From Rhodospirillaceae bacterium (GTDB lineage: Bacteria; Pseudomonadota; Alphaproteobacteria; Rhodospirillales; Casp-alpha2), in the NCBI GenBank assembly GCA_018665815.1, contig JABJBP010000021.1, positions 122,934 through 186,933 of the forward strand: DNA of 64,000 nucleotides. The letters are read 5' to 3'. Made by a program: the position numbers and the translations under genes. Below the pieces are notes generated by a model. The model searched no databases and was not told the origin of the DNA. It worked only from the letters and a program-made list of their open reading frames with translations. Shown here piece after piece: positions 53,796 through 62,921 of the stretch (positions within the stretch are counted from its first letter, which is position 1; each line of letters begins with the position of its first letter).

Positions 53796-54695
53796 TTAAA
53801 CCTCTCGCCGCTTTTGAATGCCAAACAGCCCATGGGGGCGGAAAGCCAACAGGAGTACGATCATTGCGAATGCGGTGACGGTTTTGAAATGCGACCCGAG
53901 GTACCCGCCAGCCAAGTTCTCGCAAATTCCAATCAACAAGGCGCCTATAATGGCACCAGGAATTGAATACAGCCCACCGAAGACAGCAGCCACGTACCCC
54001 TTGATCAAAACCTCGTCCATCATCTCGGGTGAGACGTAAATGATGGGCGCGATCAAGACGCCGGCGAAGGCCGCCAAAAACCCGGCCATTCCCCACGTTA
54101 GGAGAACAATGAACCGAACCGGAATGCCCATAAGTGCGGCGGTCTCCGGATCATCCGTCACGGCACGCATGGCGATGCCTTGCTTCGTGTATTTAAAAAA
54201 GATGAAAAGCACGAGACCAATGGCAGCCGCCCAGGCCATATTGACGACATGGCCCTGGCTGATGATGCCACCGAAAACATTAATTGGCGTTGGATCAAAC
54301 GTCAGCGGAAATGCTTTGGTGTCGCGGCCCCAGAAATGTCCGGCAACACCATGAAGGATGTAATACATCCCAAGCGTCGCGGTGAATAAGGTCAACCAAT
54401 CGGAATCAGCGATTTGGCGCATGACGACGCGCTCAGCAAGGATCCCAAGCCCGATACAAAAGACCACGGAGCCCGCCAGGGCGAAATAATAATTGAAGGC
54501 AAAACTCTTGATCAGAACAAGCGCGACGAACGCGCCGATCATTGAGAAATCACCCTGTGCAAGATTGATTGTCCGGGTATTACGGAACACAACGACAACG
54601 GCAACCGCCGTCAGCGCATACAAACTTCCCGTCGCCAATCCGCTAATAAATAATTGCCCGAACACAGGCGGCTCCCATTCGCCAAGTGACCGCAT
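53796..54695 (-). CDS. livH: Liv-type ABC transporter permease (LivH)
   Basis: A 299-residue permease: QLFISGLATGSLYALTAVAVVVVFRNTRTINLAQGDFSMIGAF is the LivH N-terminal signature and YTKQGIAMRAVTDDPETAALMGIPV the loop that contacts the ATPase. With LivM it forms the channel. It is the first gene of the livHMGF run; a bidirectional terminator separates it from the ferredoxin gene upstream. Confidence 0.92.
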   Translation of the reverse strand: MRSLGEWEPPVFGQLFISGLATGSLYALTAVAVVVVFRNTRTINLAQGDFSMIGAFVALVLIKSFAFNYYFALAGSVVFCIGLGILAERVVMRQIADSDWLTLFTATLGMYYILHGVAGHFWGRDTKAFPLTFDPTPINVFGGIISQGHVVNMAWAAAIGLVLFIFFKYTKQGIAMRAVTDDPETAALMGIPVRFIVLLTWGMAGFLAAFAGVLIAPIIYVSPEMMDEVLIKGYVAAVFGGLYSIPGAIIGALLIGICENLAGGYLGSHFKTVTAFAMIVLLLAFRPHGLFGIQKRREV

Positions 54696-54895
54696 TCATA
54701 CCAGAATATTTTGGGATGCTTCATTTTGCACTAAACGGATATTGCGAGCTGTTCCCTCGCTGACCCGAATGAGCACAATGCAATGGCCCCATTTATTTTC
54801 TAGCCTTTGGATTGTAGCAGTTATCTGCCCTACAGGGACCATTTTAGGGGGATGACCATATGCGCGGTGGGCATATTCAAGAGGTTCCAGACAGC

Positions 54896-54932
54896 AAAAA
54901 GCCGGCGTATCGCCTGAGTGCGCCGGCCTTTT
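54896..54932. terminator. Bidirectional terminator between the ferredoxin subunit and livH
   Basis: Stem GCCGGCG (54901-54907) with CGCCGGC (54921-54927), flanked by AAAAA on the left and TTTT on the right, so it can act on either strand. It follows the ferredoxin stop on the minus strand by about 20 bases. The rest of the 255-bp gap (54696-54950) should hold the liv promoter; nothing else is evident. Confidence 0.8.
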
Positions 54933-54950
54933 GAATGTATTTGATGGCCG

Positions 54951-55520
54951 CTAGTCGCTCGAACCTGGGCCAAATTGTTGATGAGCATCCAGCATAAGTG
55001 ACGGAAAACCGCGCATATTCGCACCGCGCAGCCGTTCAGCCGCTGTTTTTCGGCCTTGGTTGGCCAACTTCGCCATGGAGCCGGATTGGATTGCGCCCGT
55101 TGGGCAAATTTCCTCACAAGCGCGGGGCAAATCGAGAGGCCGTTCCTTGCCAGGTGTTTGGCAGAAATTGCATTTTTCCATTTTTCCGGCCGTTGCCGTC
55201 AATTGCGGTGCGTTGAACGGGCACGCCCAGGCACAGAACCCACAACCGATGCATTTGTTCTGATCAACAATGACAATGCCGTCATCTGCACGTTTTGTGA
55301 TAGCCGTTACTGGACATGCATTGCGGCATGGTGCGTCACCGCAATGCATGCACGCCATGGAAACATTCATGGCCTGCACCTCGGGGAATGTGCCCGTCTC
55401 AATTTTCACGACCTCGCGCCAGCGCGGGCCGATCTCAACTTCATTCCAGGTTTTGCAGGCGATTTCACACGCGTGGCATTTCACGCATCGTTTGTGATCG
55501 AAATAAAATCCGTGTTGCAT
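54951..55520 (-). CDS. Four-cluster ferredoxin subunit (DmsB/PsrB-like)
   Basis: A 189-residue protein with four groups of cysteines typical of the electron-transfer subunit of DMSO-reductase-family enzymes: RCVKCHACEIACKTW, ACMHCGDAPCRNACP, KCIGCGFCAWACP and KCNFC with ACEEICP. No signal peptide, so cytosolic. It lies 11 bp downstream of a molybdopterin oxidoreductase and is surely its partner. The ATG at 55520 is preceded by GGGAGGGG. The last 35 residues are variable. Confidence 0.92.
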   Translation of the reverse strand: MQHGFYFDHKRCVKCHACEIACKTWNEVEIGPRWREVVKIETGTFPEVQAMNVSMACMHCGDAPCRNACPVTAITKRADDGIVIVDQNKCIGCGFCAWACPFNAPQLTATAGKMEKCNFCQTPGKERPLDLPRACEEICPTGAIQSGSMAKLANQGRKTAAERLRGANMRGFPSLMLDAHQQFGPGSSD

Positions 55521-55531
55521 TTGCCCCTCCC

Positions 55532-57646
55532 TCAATTCGCCGGCCGAACGCGGACTTTGCATTCGTTATAGCAGTTGGCACCGGTAACGGGGTTCGTGTG
55601 CGTATCCATCAAGTTATTGGAGTGAGCCCCTTTGCCTTTCGCAACCGAGCCCATCGCCCAGTGGCCGAACCCATGGCCGTGACGAATAGAAACGCAACCG
55701 GGCACCAATCCTTCAACCACCTTGGCCAGGATTCTAATTTTATCTTTGGGTGATTCCACCGTGACGTAAGTATCGTCCTGGATGCCGTATTTCGCGGCAT
55801 CGACGCTGTTAATCTCGACCCAATTTTCTCCGCAAATCTCCATCAGATAGGGATTATTTTGCGTGACGATATTGCAATGCATGGAGAACTTCGAATGGGT
55901 AATCTGTAGCGGAAATTCCTCATCGGGTATGACACTGCGTTCAGTGAATTCCGGATAAGCATTGAAACCGGCGTTTACATAATCCGTCGAATAAATTTCG
56001 ACTTTCCCAGAGGGCGTCGGCAGTCCACCGGGTACGCGGTTATATTTGACCTCGTCTGCCCAGAACCCTTTTTCTTTGAGTTCATCAACACTCATGGGGA
56101 CGTCTTTCATCATAACTTCGCCCCAGTCTTCCCATTTCTCATAAGGGAAGTGTTCGCCCCAGCCCATTTTTTCGGCAATGCCTTTGACGATCTCGTAGGG
56201 TGGTTTTGAATCACCGACCCGATCAACAACAGGTTGGCAAAGCACGACTTCCGGCCCCAGCCACATGCCTTGGCGAATTTCAGCTTGCTCGTGGAAGGAC
56301 GTCTCCGGTAGCACGATATCGCACTCCAACGCCGTTTCACTGAGGTATAGTTCACATGCCACAGCCAGTTCGAGATGTTTGAACATCTCCATAACCCGAT
56401 CCCTGTTCGGGTCGCTCATGACCGGATTGGTCGCATGCACGAACAGTCCTTTGACCGGATAAGGGTCGCCGTTGATGACGGCATCCGGAAGTCTCGAGTT
56501 TGGCAGGTCCGGCGCCAATGCATAACCCATAGCAATGTGCAGTGGATCTTTTTCCGGCTGCCGCATAGCGTCAGCTGGAATCTCCACTGGTGCGCCCAAT
56601 GGCGCCCAATCTTTCAGATGAATGTTGCCGGGTTTGTCGACCTCGCCACAGATCGCGTCCAAGATATAGCACGCACGGCCGGCATCATGGCCGTTGGTGT
56701 AGTACCCCGAGCCTTTGAAAATAGCTGACATGGCGGGTTTCGTGGTCGCAAACTCACGTGCTAGGCGGGTAATTGTCGCAGCCTCGATACCACAAATTTC
56801 TTCGGCCCATTCCGGTGTGTAGCCTTTATCGTGCAAGTGGTCGCGGAAACCGTTGAAGCCCTCGCAATACTGGTTGACGAAGGCTTCGTCATAAAGCTTT
56901 TCATCGATGATGACCCGGCACATGGCCAATGCCATGGCACCGTCAGTCCCCGGTCGGATAGGCACCCACTCGTCGGCTTTCTGCGCGGTTTCCGTGAAAT
57001 TCGGATCGACAACGACCAAGCGGCACCCCTTGGCTTGAGCCTCAATCAGCGCACGGCTTTCCCACAATCCTTGATTGGCACCCAGCATGTTCATGCCCCA
57101 AAGCATGACAAACTTCGAATTAGCAAAGTCATGCATGGGGAACACATGGCCGAACAGTGTCAGGCACGCCGAGCGTCGATCTTGTTCGCAGCCGGATGTA
57201 TGCGCGTACATGTTCGGCGAACCGTAAAGATCCTTAAGAAGATGATGATAGAAGACCGTGTTCGGATCATGGTGACAGGTCAGCGCAACGGCTTCCGGCC
57301 CCCACTTGTCGGCAATTAATTTCAGTTTGTTGGCAATGAACTGAAATGCCTCATCCCAGGAAATTTGCTTGAACTCGCCGCGCTCGCCTTTCGGGTTTGT
57401 GCGCAGAAGCGGCGTCGTCAAACGGTCCGGGTCTTGGCTCACGTACCAACTGGCCATGCCCTTGGCACAGCGCGATCCAATGTTGTTGGGTGATTCGGGA
57501 TTACCTTTTTGGTAAACGATCCGACCGTCGCGAACGAAAACTTCCGTCGGGCATTGCCATGGACAGGTATAACAGAAGCTCTTGATGACCTCGGCACCTT
57601 TGATTTCGGCCAGCTGAGATCCCAAATCCTTAGTTGTCACCGACAT
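55532..57646 (-). CDS. Cytoplasmic molybdopterin oxidoreductase of the DMSO reductase family
   Basis: A 704-residue protein. An N-terminal 4Fe-4S site is C25, C28, C32, C60 (CYTCPWQC, SRCAKG). The probable molybdenum ligand is C153 in AHTSGCEQDRRSA, as in polysulfide/thiosulfate and arsenate reductase-like groups. Other family blocks include WGMNMLGANQGLWESRALIEAQAKG, VIPDEEFPLQ and the C-terminal GHWAMGSVAKGKGAHSNNL. No Tat signal is seen. With the ferredoxin subunit and a possible membrane cytochrome it would form an electron-transfer enzyme of unknown substrate. A weak promoter precedes it. Confidence 0.85.
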   Translation of the reverse strand: MSVTTKDLGSQLAEIKGAEVIKSFCYTCPWQCPTEVFVRDGRIVYQKGNPESPNNIGSRCAKGMASWYVSQDPDRLTTPLLRTNPKGERGEFKQISWDEAFQFIANKLKLIADKWGPEAVALTCHHDPNTVFYHHLLKDLYGSPNMYAHTSGCEQDRRSACLTLFGHVFPMHDFANSKFVMLWGMNMLGANQGLWESRALIEAQAKGCRLVVVDPNFTETAQKADEWVPIRPGTDGAMALAMCRVIIDEKLYDEAFVNQYCEGFNGFRDHLHDKGYTPEWAEEICGIEAATITRLAREFATTKPAMSAIFKGSGYYTNGHDAGRACYILDAICGEVDKPGNIHLKDWAPLGAPVEIPADAMRQPEKDPLHIAMGYALAPDLPNSRLPDAVINGDPYPVKGLFVHATNPVMSDPNRDRVMEMFKHLELAVACELYLSETALECDIVLPETSFHEQAEIRQGMWLGPEVVLCQPVVDRVGDSKPPYEIVKGIAEKMGWGEHFPYEKWEDWGEVMMKDVPMSVDELKEKGFWADEVKYNRVPGGLPTPSGKVEIYSTDYVNAGFNAYPEFTERSVIPDEEFPLQITHSKFSMHCNIVTQNNPYLMEICGENWVEINSVDAAKYGIQDDTYVTVESPKDKIRILAKVVEGLVPGCVSIRHGHGFGHWAMGSVAKGKGAHSNNLMDTHTNPVTGANCYNECKVRVRPAN

Positions 57647-57721
57647 GACACACCGCTCCCTGTTTGATTGCGCACCGTCACCCTCATGATTTCATTGTCT
57701 TGTTGGGCAACCTTACCTGTT

Positions 57722-57750
57722 AGGTTAGCGCTCTCCTGATTTTCTCGCAA
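57722..57750 (-). promoter_or_regulatory. Weak candidate promoter for the molybdopterin oxidoreductase
   Basis: On the minus strand a TTGCGA -35 (57745-57750) and TAACCT -10 (57722-57727) are 17 bases apart. An AACCT/AGGTT inverted repeat overlaps the -10, which could be an operator. The rest of the 223-bp gap includes a GCTTGC/GCAAGC hairpin near 57770-57785, perhaps the end of the aio operon transcript. Confidence 0.35.
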
Positions 57751-57869
57751 CTTGAGGCGACGAAAGCTTGCCGGTGAGCAAGCCGGCGTACGCCCGGTTC
57801 GCCTGCAATATGCACAACCGGTATGGGGCAAGCCGAAAGACGCATACGCGCCGATGCCTCAAATTTAAG

Positions 57870-58751
57870 CTATTCGCGCGGTAGTCTTCTGGCGATAAGG
57901 CGGTAAATCCCGCCGCCGATCAGTGCACCGACAATCGGTGCTACGATGTAGACCGTGAAAAACCCGCCCCGCGGCCCGGGAATGGCGATGCTGTCCCACC
58001 CCAGGAAAAATGAAACCAAGCGGGGGCCGAAATCTCGCGCCGGATTGAGACCGGCCTGCGTTAGAGGCGCGACAACGGATATGATCGCAGCCACACCAAG
58101 CCCAATCATAACTGCCTGCATCGCCGACGGCGGACGCGAGGTGTTGCGATCATGGGTCACAGCCGCGACTAAGAACGCCAGCATCGCGGTCCCCACCATC
58201 TCGGAAATAAACGCCGAGGAAGGACTAACGATCCGCCAGGCATCTTCCGCCGTACCGAAGATCGCAGGGTTCGGGAAATATTCACCAAACATCATGGCGC
58301 TCAATTCACTACCCGGCCCACCTCGTAACAAGCCATGTTGTCGCTCGAACTCAATGATGGATTCCGAGAACATGCCGTAGAGCACTAACGATGCCGTCGC
58401 CGCGCCGGCAACCTGGGCGACCCAATAGGGGACAACCCATCGAGCGGGGAAGCGATCATAAACCGCAGCGACGACCGTAATAGCCGGATTGATATGGGCA
58501 CCGGACAATGACGCCGCCGTGTAAATTCCCAGGCTCACGCCGACAGCCCATACAACAGCAACTTGCCAAAGCCCGGCTTGAGCGCCCGTGGCAACCGCCG
58601 CATTGACGGAACCTACGCCGAAAAAGACGAGCACGAATGTCCCGAAATATTCGCCGGCCATCGCCGACAATAGGTTAGGTTTCGATTCACGCGCTGCGGG
58701 CGTTGGATCATCGCCGGAACTTTCCTCGTGAGATAGTGTTTCTTCGCTCAC
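57870..58751 (-). CDS. Aquaglyceroporin (MIP family)
   Basis: A 293-residue channel with six helices and two half-helices. The NPA motif 1 is SGAHINPAIT (residues 88-90), motif 2 is AGLNPARDFGPR (236-238) with D240, and the loop YFPNPAIFG is glycerol-facilitator-like. The Asp after the second NPA marks an aquaglyceroporin rather than a water-only channel. Such channels pass glycerol, urea and uncharged arsenite; AqpS of Sinorhizobium lies in an arsenic operon. It overlaps the pentapeptide gene by 4 bp and is the last gene of the aioBA operon. The N-terminal 25 residues are acidic and soluble. Confidence 0.9.
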   Translation of the reverse strand: MSEETLSHEESSGDDPTPAARESKPNLLSAMAGEYFGTFVLVFFGVGSVNAAVATGAQAGLWQVAVVWAVGVSLGIYTAASLSGAHINPAITVVAAVYDRFPARWVVPYWVAQVAGAATASLVLYGMFSESIIEFERQHGLLRGGPGSELSAMMFGEYFPNPAIFGTAEDAWRIVSPSSAFISEMVGTAMLAFLVAAVTHDRNTSRPPSAMQAVMIGLGVAAIISVVAPLTQAGLNPARDFGPRLVSFFLGWDSIAIPGPRGGFFTVYIVAPIVGALIGGGIYRLIARRLPRE

Positions 58752-59782
58752 TTGGTTACTCCTCCCCCTAGGCTCGCCGGCACATTCCGCGCCGCTGCTA
58801 TGTAAACATCATCTTTATCAATTTCACCGAGTTTTATGCCGGACAAATTCGACTGCGTAAGGTCGGTTCGGTCAAATTTCGCATCGGTGAAATCGGCGCC
58901 TCGCAAATCGGCCCCAGACAATTGAGCCAACGACAATTTGCTGCCGCGGAATACCGCATTGTTGAGATGCGCAGCATACGCACGCACCCAACCTAAATCG
59001 GAATTCGAAAAATCCGCACCTTCGGCGCGGCTCCAACTAAGATCAGCGTATCCCAACTTCGCAGACACGAGCTTGGCGCCGGTCAGAACAGCTTCTTCAA
59101 ACTTCACGTTCGTTAAGTTGGCGCCAGTCATATCAGCATTGGTCAAATCGGCGCCACGCAATACGGCACCGCTCGGCCCCGGGTGCCCCAATCCAAGTGA
59201 TCCAACATTGGCTTTTTTGAAGTTGGCGCCGACAAGACTCGCTTGGCTAAAATCGGCGCCGGCCATGAAGGCTGCACTGAAATCGACATTCTCGCCGTGT
59301 GCTTTAATCAATCTAGCCCCCGGCAAATAGGCCCCGACGAAAACAGCATTATCGATTTTCGCCGCGTCAAGCACAGCCAAAGCCAAGGCTGCCTTCGCAA
59401 AATTCGCCCCTCGGAGATTTGCCCGTGTCAGATCGGCATTCCCCAAATTGGCTTTCGAAAAAATCGTCCCCTCAGCCTTTATTTCCCGCAAATAGGCTTC
59501 TCTCAGATCGGCACCCTTCAAGCTGGCACCCGTCAAGTCCGCGCCGGTAAGGTTGGCGCCAGTCAAATCAGCACCATCCAAATTTGCGTTCTTTAAGTTT
59601 GCGTTGCGCAGATCAGCGCCAGACATCTTCTTCCCATGCAGATCGGCGCCGGACAAGTTTGCGCCAACGAGGTTCCGCTTAGCGGCTGTCACGTCTATGG
59701 ACTGGCCACGGACGGTGTGCACAGATCCGAACACAGTTAACGCCACCATCACGGCGGGAAATATGCCCTTTGTCCGCATCAT
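58748..59782 (-). CDS. Exported pentapeptide-repeat protein
   Basis: A 344-residue protein with a signal peptide (GIFPAVMVALTVFGSVHTVRGQ) and about 50 consecutive A(D/N)LxG-type pentapeptide repeats, beginning NLVGANLSGADLHGKKMSGADL. Such repeats fold into a right-handed quadrilateral beta-helix. No enzymatic domain is present. An ATGA overlap at each end couples it to aioA upstream and to the aquaglyceroporin downstream. It is presumably periplasmic and could act as a scaffold, but this is only context. Confidence 0.9.
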   Translation of the reverse strand: MMRTKGIFPAVMVALTVFGSVHTVRGQSIDVTAAKRNLVGANLSGADLHGKKMSGADLRNANLKNANLDGADLTGANLTGADLTGASLKGADLREAYLREIKAEGTIFSKANLGNADLTRANLRGANFAKAALALAVLDAAKIDNAVFVGAYLPGARLIKAHGENVDFSAAFMAGADFSQASLVGANFKKANVGSLGLGHPGPSGAVLRGADLTNADMTGANLTNVKFEEAVLTGAKLVSAKLGYADLSWSRAEGADFSNSDLGWVRAYAAHLNNAVFRGSKLSLAQLSGADLRGADFTDAKFDRTDLTQSNLSGIKLGEIDKDDVYIAAARNVPASLGGGVTK

Positions 59783-62268
59783 TCCGCGATATTCCTCGGC
59801 AGGAATGACGCTGTCTTCGCGGATTCAGGCATCGGCCCAATTCGTTTGATATCGGCCCAAACACCTTTGTAATAAGGGATCGTAGTTTTCGGGTCGACGT
59901 GGTCCGAAATCAAGTCACCAACGGCGCCACGCGGTTGGCCAAACAACATAAAGGCATGGTTTCTTTTGACCGCATCTGTGACGTACGCCATGGCTTCGAC
60001 TGTGCCGACATCATTGGAAACTTCAAGCAAGTCACCTGCCGAAATCCCCAATTCAATGGCATCTTCAGCATGAATCTCCAGCAAAGGAACCGGATAACGC
60101 TCGCGGTAAAAATCGATATGGCGATGATGGTAAATCGTCTGCCAAATATGGTTGGCCCGGCCGTTGTTGATCCAAAACCGATAATTTTTCCGCTGCCGTT
60201 CGACAGCCGACGCGTATCCCGGCCAAGGCCTAGGTGCAGCAATGAACTTCGCCTTGCCGGAAGGTGTAAAAAATTTTCCATCTTCATGCATGCGCACTGT
60301 GCCGACGGGGACACGATTAACCAGCCGGACGGGTGTCTGAATCCCGTTGTTTCCAAGATCTTTAAGCAGATTGTAGGTAATCCCCGCGTATCCTTCCGGG
60401 GGGTCATTGCCGTCGCCCTTGAAACTGTAACGGGCATGAATGAACACATCTTCATCGCCCCGCCAATCGTAATCTAAGAATCGGTTGGCCATCAGCGGGT
60501 TTCGATCCTGCTGATAAAGCTTGTTCAAGCGCTTGGCGAACAGCGCCATGATTTTCCAGTCTGGGATGGCGGCACCCGGCGGGTCCATGAAACGCTGATA
60601 AAGGCGCAACCGGCGCTCGCCATTGATCGACGTAATATTCATTTCGCCCCATTGGGCGGCCGGCAGGACGAGGTGGGCATGGCGCGCCGTTGCAGTCATA
60701 TAAATATCCTGTGTCAGGATAAACATACCGCCATCCTTCAGCGCTTCGACAACGGCCGTCACCCGCTCGCCCACGGGGCGTCCCGCCGTCCGCACCAAGG
60801 CATCGCGCACTGGTCGACCGCGCTCTTTTAACGTGGCCTCCATTTTCTCGGCCCGCAAGGTGGTCAGAACTGGATTACAGCCGCCAACCCAAAACACCTT
60901 AGCCTCACCACGGTGCACAGCTTCATCGACATTCAACGCTGGGCGTCCACCTGGATATGGGGGCCGCACGTAACCTTCCTGATGTCCGCCTAGCCGGCTC
61001 ACGCCTGTTCCTGGCTTGCCGACGTTGCCACTCAATAACGCCAAATCAATGATAGAAGCGATATTCTCATAATTTTTCAGGCCCCAAATCAGGCCTTTTT
61101 CGTAATGCAAAAGTGTTCGGCGCCGCGCTTTGTTCTTTTTCGGCTTGGCGATCCATTCTGCAGCCTTGTAGAGATCTTTTTCATCAACTCCGGCAAGTTC
61201 AGCGGCTACGCGAACAAACTCACTGGCATCTCTATCTGCACCCAACGAGGATCGCTGGTAGGCTTCAAAAGTCTGCCACTCCGTGCGTTGTTTGATGAAC
61301 GCGACGTCGTGCCAGCGCCGCTCGAGAACGATACGTGATATCGCATTCAGCACCGCAATATCCGTACCCGGCTCAATCTGAAGATGCAGAACGTTTTCCT
61401 TGCCAGCCGCCGCTTCCGCGGTGGCGACGCTGATGGTCCGGCGCGGGTCGACAATGATCATTCGGCCAGAAGGTGCATCTTCGCCTGGGAAGGTTGAGCC
61501 CTTCAAATCCGCGGATTCGCCATTCAAATTTCTAATCATATGATTGAGAAAATAGTTCGTCTGCGTCTCATAGGGATTGGCGCCAACGATGAGGATCGTA
61601 TCGGCGAGTTGCGCATCCACATAAGCATTCGTCAATGCGACCAACCCGGCATCGCCGGCGGCATGCACTTCGGAGTTATAAGCTGGCCGATTGTGAATAG
61701 AGGCCGTGCGGGTCCCAACGCCTGAGAAAAAGAAACGCCCGACCGCCCAGTTATTTTCGAACCCGCCTCCGCCGCCGCCATGATCGAAAAACTTCATTCC
61801 GACGGCATCGGCACCCCAGCGGTCAATGACCGCCTTGATCACCCGCGCCCCCAAATCGACGGCGTCATTCCACGACGCATTGTCAAAGCCTTCGGCCTTG
61901 GCCACCAGCGGCGTTGACAGGCGCACCTTAGTTCCGCGTTTTGGTGAATATAGAGTTTGCGCAAGACCGCCACCGCGAACAGATGCCATGCCGCTGTTCA
62001 CAACACATTCGTTGTCCGGCACGATGGCAACGTTGTACGTCTTCCCGTCCTTTTCATGGATTTGGGAATGCATCGCCGGCGATATCCATTCGCCATCCGC
62101 CGGCTGGGGTTCTCGGAAATCGACACCTAAAGCATTCGCATCAGGGGCGGCGGCACCGTCCGCACCTTCCGGCCATTTGAACACACGGTAACCGCACCCA
62201 ACGATACAGAACTGACAAACCGTTCTATAGGTTTTTGCGTCTTTCGGCGGCAGAGGAACACGGGTCAT
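59779..62268 (-). CDS. aioA: Arsenite oxidase large subunit-like molybdoenzyme
   Basis: An 829-residue protein, near the length of AioA (about 825). The N-terminal 3Fe-4S site is C18, C21, C25 (CQFCIVGC) with S96 at the fourth position, 71 residues after C25, as in AioA. The residues that line the arsenite site of the Alcaligenes enzyme (H195, E203, R419, H423) are present as H192, E200, R425 and H429 (IHNRPAYNSE, SRLGGHQEG). There is no signal peptide; AioA is exported together with Tat-borne AioB, whose gene lies 12 bp upstream. It oxidises As(III) to As(V) in the periplasm. No cytochrome c or AioSR/X gene is nearby. Confidence 0.9.
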   Translation of the reverse strand: MTRVPLPPKDAKTYRTVCQFCIVGCGYRVFKWPEGADGAAAPDANALGVDFREPQPADGEWISPAMHSQIHEKDGKTYNVAIVPDNECVVNSGMASVRGGGLAQTLYSPKRGTKVRLSTPLVAKAEGFDNASWNDAVDLGARVIKAVIDRWGADAVGMKFFDHGGGGGGFENNWAVGRFFFSGVGTRTASIHNRPAYNSEVHAAGDAGLVALTNAYVDAQLADTILIVGANPYETQTNYFLNHMIRNLNGESADLKGSTFPGEDAPSGRMIIVDPRRTISVATAEAAAGKENVLHLQIEPGTDIAVLNAISRIVLERRWHDVAFIKQRTEWQTFEAYQRSSLGADRDASEFVRVAAELAGVDEKDLYKAAEWIAKPKKNKARRRTLLHYEKGLIWGLKNYENIASIIDLALLSGNVGKPGTGVSRLGGHQEGYVRPPYPGGRPALNVDEAVHRGEAKVFWVGGCNPVLTTLRAEKMEATLKERGRPVRDALVRTAGRPVGERVTAVVEALKDGGMFILTQDIYMTATARHAHLVLPAAQWGEMNITSINGERRLRLYQRFMDPPGAAIPDWKIMALFAKRLNKLYQQDRNPLMANRFLDYDWRGDEDVFIHARYSFKGDGNDPPEGYAGITYNLLKDLGNNGIQTPVRLVNRVPVGTVRMHEDGKFFTPSGKAKFIAAPRPWPGYASAVERQRKNYRFWINNGRANHIWQTIYHHRHIDFYRERYPVPLLEIHAEDAIELGISAGDLLEVSNDVGTVEAMAYVTDAVKRNHAFMLFGQPRGAVGDLISDHVDPKTTIPYYKGVWADIKRIGPMPESAKTASFLPRNIAE

Positions 62269-62280
62269 AATTTGTACCGA

Positions 62281-62775
62281 TTAGAGGATATTGGTGTGAC
62301 GCCCGTAAATCAGCCCGTCGACCCCGGTCGCACGGACCATGCCATCAGCAACATCAAGTTGAACACTCGGCAACGATTGGCTGGCCTGTCCGATAACCAG
62401 ACGCCCGCTCTTCGCGGGATCGAAGCTGCTCCAATGGCAAGGGCAGACGAGCATTTGTCTATCTGCCAAATAATTCAGCGGGCATCCCTTGTGTGTACAC
62501 AGCATGGAATAGGCAACAATATCCTTGTTCGGACCTATACCGCCGGCAACGGGAGCCGCTAATCGCAAAAGCACGGCGGGAGAATCAGCGTCCGGATAGT
62601 CAAAAGCGACTTCCGCGCCGGGTGCAAGTGAGCCCAGCGGCGCAACATCAACAACCGGATATTCAGTCTTGGTTGCCGCATTTGGCGATTTAGCCGCAGC
62701 ACCGACCGTCGTCGCAGCGGCGATGCCGGCAACACTGGTCTTTATAAAATCTCGTCGGTTTACACCGCTCATCAC
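62281..62775 (-). CDS. aioB: Arsenite oxidase small subunit-like Rieske protein
   Basis: A 164-residue Rieske protein with a twin-arginine signal (NRRDFIKTSVAGIAAATTVGAAA) at the N-terminus. Cluster ligands are C93-x-H95 and C111-x-x-H114 (MLCTHKGC, VCPCHWSSFD), with C98 and C113 as the possible disulfide pair. It precedes aioA by 12 bp, the canonical aioBA order, and carries the large subunit through the Tat system. The Rieske cluster would pass electrons to a cytochrome or azurin not encoded here. Confidence 0.92.
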   Translation of the reverse strand: MMSGVNRRDFIKTSVAGIAAATTVGAAAKSPNAATKTEYPVVDVAPLGSLAPGAEVAFDYPDADSPAVLLRLAAPVAGGIGPNKDIVAYSMLCTHKGCPLNYLADRQMLVCPCHWSSFDPAKSGRLVIGQASQSLPSVQLDVADGMVRATGVDGLIYGRHTNIL

Positions 62776-62921
62776 GTCCTCCCCACCTTGGTTGGCACCA
62801 TCATCCGTATCGGAACACTGGTGCTATCAAGATTGCTCCCGGGCACTCGGCAAACCTCGCCGCGCGCCACCCTGATTGTCCAACCCACGGTGACGAAGTC
62901 AAGGTGTCGGTTTACCCGCGC

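Noticed and set aside
59779..62775. Iodate reductase (IdrAB) rather than arsenite oxidase
   Set aside because: No IdrP-type peroxidase genes lie nearby, and the AioA arsenite-pocket residues are all present. A phylogeny is still the deciding test.
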